A stretch of DNA of 64,000 nucleotides from Calonectria ilicicola (Eukaryota > Ascomycota > Sordariomycetes > Hypocreales > Nectriaceae): positions 372,001 to 436,000 of the forward strand of contig CP085831.1 in the NCBI GenBank assembly GCA_020809705.1. The letters run 5' to 3'. Shown piece by piece: positions 57,456 through 64,000 of the stretch. Position numbers and translations under genes: made by a program. Position 1 is the first letter of the stretch. Each line of letters starts with the position of its first letter. The notes below the pieces were generated by a model that saw only the letters and a list, made by a program, of their open reading frames with translations, made no database searches and was not told where the DNA came from.

Positions 57456-60400
57456 ATATTAAAAGCTTTTATTTAATTAATTATTTATATTAATAATTAA
57501 ATAATAATAATATTTAGAAAGAATCTTATTATTATTACTTTTTCTAATAATACTAAATTAATTATAAAACTATAGTAGATTAAGAAGAAACTTATAGATA
57601 TATAAGTATAATTTAAAGTAGAAAAAGCTAAAACCACTATAATTAAAGGAAATAAGGGTAAAGATATTAGTGAAATTCTAAGACCCTTGATCCTAGAGCC
57701 CTTTCTAGAAAAGGCTGCTAATATAGTCCCCTTCCTTACTTAAATAAAAGGATATTTTTGCTTTTTTTAATATAATTTGTAACCCTTGAAGCCTAGGTAT
57801 TATATATTAAAACCCTCTTTTAAGAAGATATAGGAGTATAATTTGAATTTATTATAAGAGATTATTTAGAAAATAAGGATAATATTAATTAAAATGAAAA
57901 GATTTAAGAGATTTTTAAAGATTAAGAATATTTTAAAATTATTATTAAAGATAATTTTAATATAATTAATATAAAATAATAAGTTATAAATTAATTATAT
58001 AAATTTAAATAAATAAAATCTTATAATTAATATTTAACTAAGTTTAAAAGAATTATAATATAAATAGCCTAGGATAATAATATATTAATAGAACTTTATT
58101 ATAAAGGTTTAAAAAATAAAATTAAAAATAAAATTTATAAAAAAACTAGCTAGAGAAACTCTTAAAGTATATTAAAAGTACTATTAAAATTAATAAAAAA
58201 TAATTTAATTAATATAAAGAATATATCTAAAATAATAAAAACCTATATATTTTAAATAAAAAAAATCTAAAATAAATAATAAAATATTATATATAGGACT
58301 TATTTAGGATCAATAGAACTTAGTACTATCTAAAGATATAATAAAAGTAAGATTACTTACTTTAATTATAAAAAAAAGAATATAAATCCTTTAAATACTA
58401 CTCCCCAAAAATAAGAAATTAGTTTAAACTTATATTAGAAGGATAAAAATAATTTAATATTATAAAAATTTAATAGATTTTAATATTAAAAGGAAAAAAA
58501 GATATTATAAAAAAAGTTATTTTTATTATTATTAAGAAATATAAATTAATTATTATAATTAAATAATATATAAAAAATTATAAATTATATAAAGTAAAGC
58601 TTACCTTATAATAAGAAATTAATAAGATTATTTAAAAAGTATAATTAATTTAATAAAAAGGCTAGTTCTATTTTTCTTATAAATAGTTAGAATAAGCTAA
58701 AAAGATAGAAATCTTTACATCTATTCTAGATATATATATTAATAAAGTACTAGTATAATAAGATATCTATACTTATAATAAAAATAGAAATAGAAAATAA
58801 ATAATTAATATTAAAAGAATAATTTAATAAATTAAAGAACCTTTATAAAATAAAAATAAAGTCTTTTTATTTATATAAAGTAAATAATAATTAGAAAATT
58901 ATAATCTTTAATTTATCTAATATAAGGAGGATAATCCTAGATTAAATATAATATATAAAGAATATAAGAATATTTTATAGGTAAATTATTATAATTATAA
59001 TTACCTTTAATATATAAAATAAAAATAATATATAATATATTTCTTTATTAAAGTAAAAGATATAGTTATTTATTATACTTATAGAAGATACTTTAATTAA
59101 TATAAAGTAATAAGAAGAAACCCCTACTACTAGTTTATTATATTAAAATTAAATAAACTTAAGTTCTTTAATTATAATAAGCTACTTTAAAATAAATATT
59201 AAGACCTTAAATATAATATCTATATAATAAATAAAATAATAATCTAATATTAAATAAAATTAAAAAATAAATAAAGCCTTTTATAAAAGAGTAGTAAAAG
59301 TAATTAAAATAATAATCTTTAAAATTATTAAAAGAACTTCTTAAAAAAGCTTTATATTTTATAATTAAAAAGTAATTTTAATAATAATTAAAAATAAAAG
59401 TAAGAATTAAAAGGAAATAATATAATATTATAATAGATAGTAGAGTTAAGTAAAATTATATAAATTTTTAAATAATTAATAAACTTTAATTATTATAAAT
59501 AATAAAAGTTAATTTATATAAAATTATTAATATAAAAAGAATATTCTTTAGATATAATAATGATATTATAGATAAGAAGATTAATTACTTAAAAGTCTTT
59601 ATTAAAGGAAAGAACTAAGGAATAATCTTTAATATTATTAATATTAGATAATATAATCTAGTTTTAGGGTATTTATGGTTATATTAATATAATCTTAATA
59701 TCTACTAATATATTAATTAAATATAAATACCTAAAAAGTATAATATAACTAGTAATATTTTTATAAAATATAATAAAAGATCTTAAACTTTTAATCTTAA
59801 TTAAGTAAAAGATATAAGTAAAGAAGAATCTTTATTATTTAAAAAAATAAAATATAAATATAAAAATAATTAAAAAAAATAAAAATAATAAATAATTATT
59901 TATTTTAAAATATAATTTTAATAAATTAATAAAAATTTTAAAGAAATAAAAATTAAAGTAAAAATAAATAAATTATATAATATACCCCTATAATACTAAA
60001 TCTATAAAAAGCTTTTTATAAAAGAATTAGATATTAGATTACTTAAATTTAATTAGTAGAATTATAAAATTATCTTTAAAGATAGATCTAATACCTAATT
60101 TTACCCTATTTATAATCTTAATTAAATTAAGCTTAATACTTTAAAGGAATATATTTAAGATATATTTAAAAAGAGATATATTTATATTTTAAATTTTAAA
60201 GTTAATTACCTTATTATATTTATATTTAAGAAAAATAGGAAGTTATACCTTATTATAAACTACCAATAGCTTAATAATATTACTATTAAAGATTATACTT
60301 TATTACTATTAATTAATAAAATAAAGGATTATTTTTATAAAACTAATATTTTTATTATATTAGATTTTAAAAGAGTATATAATCTTATTTATATTAAAGA

Positions 60401-62935
60401 AAGATATAAATAGAAAATTACTTTTTAAATAAAGTTTAAATTATTTAAATATTTAATTATACCTTTTAAACTTATAAATATACTAATATTATTCTAATAA
60501 ATAATAATTAATATATTATAAAAATATTTAAATATCTTTATTATCTATTACCTAGATAATATCCTTATTTTCTTTAAAAATAAAAAAGAATATAAAGAAT
60601 ATATTTATAAGATCTTAAAAGCTTTTTAAAATATTAAACTTTTAATTAAATTAAAAAAAGTAAGTTTTATATTTAAAAAGTAGAATTTCTAGGATATATT
60701 ATTAGTTTTAATAAAATTCATATAGATCTAAAAAAAGTTACTATAATAAAAGATTAGAAAGAACCTATTAATATAAAGAAAGTATAAGCCTTTCTTAGAT
60801 TTACTAACTATTATTAAAGATTTATTAAAGGATTTAATAAAATTATTTTAAATATAATAGAACTAATTAAAAAAGAAATTATCTTTTAATAAGAAAATAA
60901 AGTATAATAATTATTTAAAGTTATAAAAAATACTATTTTAGAAGAACTTATCCTTATAATATTTAACCCTAATAAACCTATAAAGCTAGAAATCGATATA
61001 TTAGACTTTGCCTTAGGGGCCTAGATTGAATAATGAGATAAAAAGAAAACCTATATCTTATAGAATTCTACTTATATAAGCTATATAACCTTAAGCTAAA
61101 TTACCTTATTTATAATAAAGAATTCCTTATTATTATTAATACTTTTAAAGAATTTTAATAATATCTTTTAAAAAGTAATTATAAAATTATAATATATATT
61201 AATTATAAAAATATTACTTACTTTACAATTACTTAAAAACTTAGTAAAAGGTAATTATAATATATAAAATACCTATCTAAATTTAACTATTAAATTATTT
61301 ATATTAAAGAAATTAAGAATAATTATACTAATATAATTAGCTACTAATTTAATTATAATATAAAAAAATTAAAAATATAGAAAAAACTATTAATCTATAA
61401 TACTAATAAAGGACTAAAATAAGCCTTAATTAATAAAATAATAATAAAAATAAAGAAAATAATTACTATTATAAAAATAAGAGGATTACTATATATAACT
61501 AGAACCATTATTATAGAAATACTAATATAATAAATAGAATAAAGCAATCTACTACTAAGAAAAATTAAAGAATATAATCTAGCACTTTTAGAAGAAAAAA
61601 ATAAATTACTTATAAATACTAAAAAAATATTAAATAAAGTTAATAAAGGATATTTATAAATATCCTTTATATAATTATAAAAATATTAATAAAATCCTTA
61701 AATAAATTAAATAAATATTTTCCTTTAGTAAAATAAAAAAGAAAATTAAATAAGTATATAAGGAATGTAGCCTATATTAATACTTTAAAAAACTAAAATA
61801 TAAACTATATAGATTATTATAATTATCCTTTATTATATAATAATTATAAGATTTAATTATAATAAACTTTATTACTAATCTCCTTTTATTAATAGATCCT
61901 ATTATAAGAGTATATTATAATAATATTTTTATTATTATTAATTACTTTATAAAAGTAATATATTATCTTCTTTATAATAAAGTAATAAAAGAAGAACAAT
62001 TTATTTATTTTTTCTTTTAAAATATAATTATTATATATAGATTATTAATTAAAATTATTTTAGATAAAGGATAACTATTTATATTTAAGTTTTAATAAAG
62101 CCTAATATTCTTAATAAGATTAAATTATAAACTAAATATAATCTTCTATTTTTAAATAAATAAATAAATTAAATATTAAAATTAAAAAATTAAATAATAT
62201 TTATAATACTATATTAATTATAAGTAAACTAATTAAATAGAAAAGTTACTTATTATATAATTAGTATATAATATATTCTATAATTATAGTATTAAAATAA
62301 TACTAGTAAAGGCTAATTTTGGCTTTATATTAAATACTTATTAAGCCTCCTTAGAAGGCATAATTCAAGCAAAAGTTATAATTAAATTAAATAATTTAAA
62401 AAAATTATATAAAGAAATAAAGATAGAACTTAAGTTTGTTTATAATATAATAAAAAGATATTATAATCTAAAAAAGCTAAAAGGATTATCCTTCTTAAAA
62501 GAAGATATAGTCTACCTAATAATAAAAAATCTTATAATAAAAAAATAAAATAAAAAAATTAACTTTATATAAATTAAATTATATCTAATTAAAAAAAAAA
62601 TATTAAAAAATAATTATAAACTTAATCCCTAAATAATATTAAAGTTTATTTTATCTTCTATATTTTATTATTAGAACCTAGTAATAATATCTAAGTTAAT
62701 ATAAAACCTAGCTATAAATTACAAATAGAAAACCTAAAAAACCAATAGGAAATTAAAAAAATCCTATAAAAAAAAAAGAAGATAGAAAATTCAAAATTAA
62801 ATGGAAAGGCTATAAAGAAACAATCTAGGAATCTATTAAATATCTTATACATTGCTTAAAAATGCTAGAAGTATTTCTCTAGAATCAATACAAAGAAAAT
62901 CAAGCAAACCACTCTAATCAATAACTGTTACAACC

Positions 62936-63314
62936 CATATCATACCCAGGGCGATCTAGGATAGCAGAATGCCACACCCTATAAGAAACCAGCTACCCTA
63001 TAATTACATACAACCAATCAAACAAGAAGCAATAAAAATAACTATCACAACAAGTGCAAAAGGTATCGCACCCAGCATACTAAGTGCACTATATGTACCA
63101 AAATAGAATAGTAGTATATAGATAGATTAGATCTTACTATAAGAAATAGAATTAATTAGTTTTTAATATAACTTGATTACCTTAATTATAATTAACTATT
63201 ACTTAATATAATACCTTTATTGCTTTATTTATTATAACATGCCTAATTATCCTATTAATAATAAACTCTTTATTTTGATTAGTTTATTAAGTTGGGAATT
63301 GACCAGACTGTTAT
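62936..63314 (+). repeat. 3' LTR of the chromovirus
   Basis: Begins TGTTACAACCCATATCATAC and ends CAGACTGTTATA. It is much less mutated than its partner at 57067, keeping many CpA and CpG sites that are TpA in the other copy. Confidence 0.65.
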
Positions 63315-64000
63315 AATAATCTTATAATCCTTAAGCAATTATACCTTTAATAATACCAATATCTTAGCATACTCTTTTTCTTCTAATTTATTTAAATCCT
63401 TATAATCTTAAGAAATTATCTCTTTTATTTTTTTATATAAATAATGCTTCTAAGTGTATAAGTATTATAATTAAGCTAAAGTACTTATTAAATCTACTTT
63501 AGCCTTCTCTTTCTTTCTATTAATTTAATTCTTTTTATAAAAAATCTACTTAATTAAAAAGAAATAAGTATATAAAAATAAAAGAAGGAATATATTTATA
63601 AGCTTAAATAGAAATATTTTTAAAATTATAATTAGAATATTTATTTTTTATATAAAATTTATAATAGCTTTTTCCCTTAGCTATAATATAGAATAATTAC
63701 CTAATATAAAAATAAGTTAAATAATAAAATATTTTAAAATCAAATTTATTAATTAAATTAATAATATTCTTTTAATAAACTTTAGTTATCTTAGGATAAG
63801 ATATAATCTTAGTAATATAACCTAATATTTTATTAGTATTTAGATTATAAGAAGATAAAAAAAGGAAAAAATATATAGTAGTTATAAGTGGGGAAACTGG
63901 TCTATTTACCTAGCCTTAAGATAAGACCAATAAGAGGGGAGTATTATATTATAACTTAAATACTTAAAGGCAATAACTATAGGTAGAACCCTAACCAATT
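63315..64000 (+). mobile_element. Tail of another degraded element, running off the window
   Basis: AT-rich sequence without open frames, ending in a purine tract (AAGAGGGGAG) at about 63929-63938 followed by a mutated copy of the LTR start seen at 54411, which continues past the window edge. This is the layout of a polypurine tract and 3' LTR. Confidence 0.5.

Larger units (their letters stand above)
57067..63316 (+). mobile_element. Near full-length Ty3/gypsy chromovirus, heavily RIP-mutated
   Basis: About 6.25 kb bounded by LTRs at about 57067-57455 and 62936-63314, both starting TGTTACAACCC. In order between them: a gag-like region; reverse transcriptase remnants at about 60180-60850 including YYLDNILI at 60546-60569 (YLDDILI in active elements) and VEFLGYIIS just after; RNase H and integrase remnants; and a chromodomain remnant with FKIKWKGYKET at about 62780-62830. 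All frames carry many stops, so it cannot encode its proteins. Confidence 0.75.

Noticed and set aside
1..64000. CRISPR arrays, bacterial operons, tRNA or rRNA genes
   Set aside because: No direct repeat arrays of that type, no rRNA-like blocks, and no convincing tRNA A- and B-box pairs were seen; introns show the sequence is eukaryotic.

Overview
This window is from a filamentous ascomycete (Pezizomycotina). The evidence is many 45-100 bp introns with GTAAGT-type donors and CTAAC/CTGAC branch sites, a Zn2Cys6 regulator with a fungal MHR domain, HET, 2EXR and Clr5 domain genes, and a 13 kb AT-only block of gypsy retrotransposons that carries C-to-T/G-to-A mutation typical of RIP. I cannot fix the class or genus. 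Gene models were spliced by hand; reading frame across all exons and family motifs were used as the check.

Layout. 1-8.3 kb: a secreted Thr-rich adhesin-like protein, then two divergent MACPF (perforin-like) genes, the larger ending in a jacalin-like lectin domain. 8.9-29.1 kb: a compact catabolic-looking cluster. It holds a CTF1/Far-like Zn2Cys6 regulator, two Baeyer-Villiger monooxygenases (BVMOs), an aldehyde dehydrogenase, two short-chain dehydrogenases, a zinc alcohol dehydrogenase, an HSL-type alpha/beta hydrolase and two MFS transporters. 29.9-30.2 kb: a tiny three-exon gene for a secreted beta-defensin-like peptide. 31-50 kb: an accessory region with a 7TM rhodopsin-like protein, a 2EXR protein, an NTF2-like protein, a Clr5-domain protein, a C2H2 protein with a possible membrane segment, a HET-domain protein and a secreted double SnoaL-like protein. 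50.9-64 kb: RIP-degraded Ty3/gypsy chromoviruses and LTRs, no intact genes.

How the genes may work together. The 8.9-29.1 kb enzymes reproduce the logic of bacterial cyclohexanol catabolism: alcohol to ketone (SDR), ketone to ester or lactone (BVMO), hydrolysis (hydrolase), then alcohol to aldehyde to acid (ADH, ALDH), with uptake or efflux by MFS. Their promoters hold 18 copies of CCTCGG/CCGAGG, the motif known for FarA/CTF1-type regulators, and a regulator of that type lies at the edge of the cluster. Three cluster genes carry apparent lesions: a frameshift in the ADH, an in-frame TGA in one SDR and a lost splice acceptor in one MFS gene. The cluster may therefore be decaying, or the assembly may hold errors.
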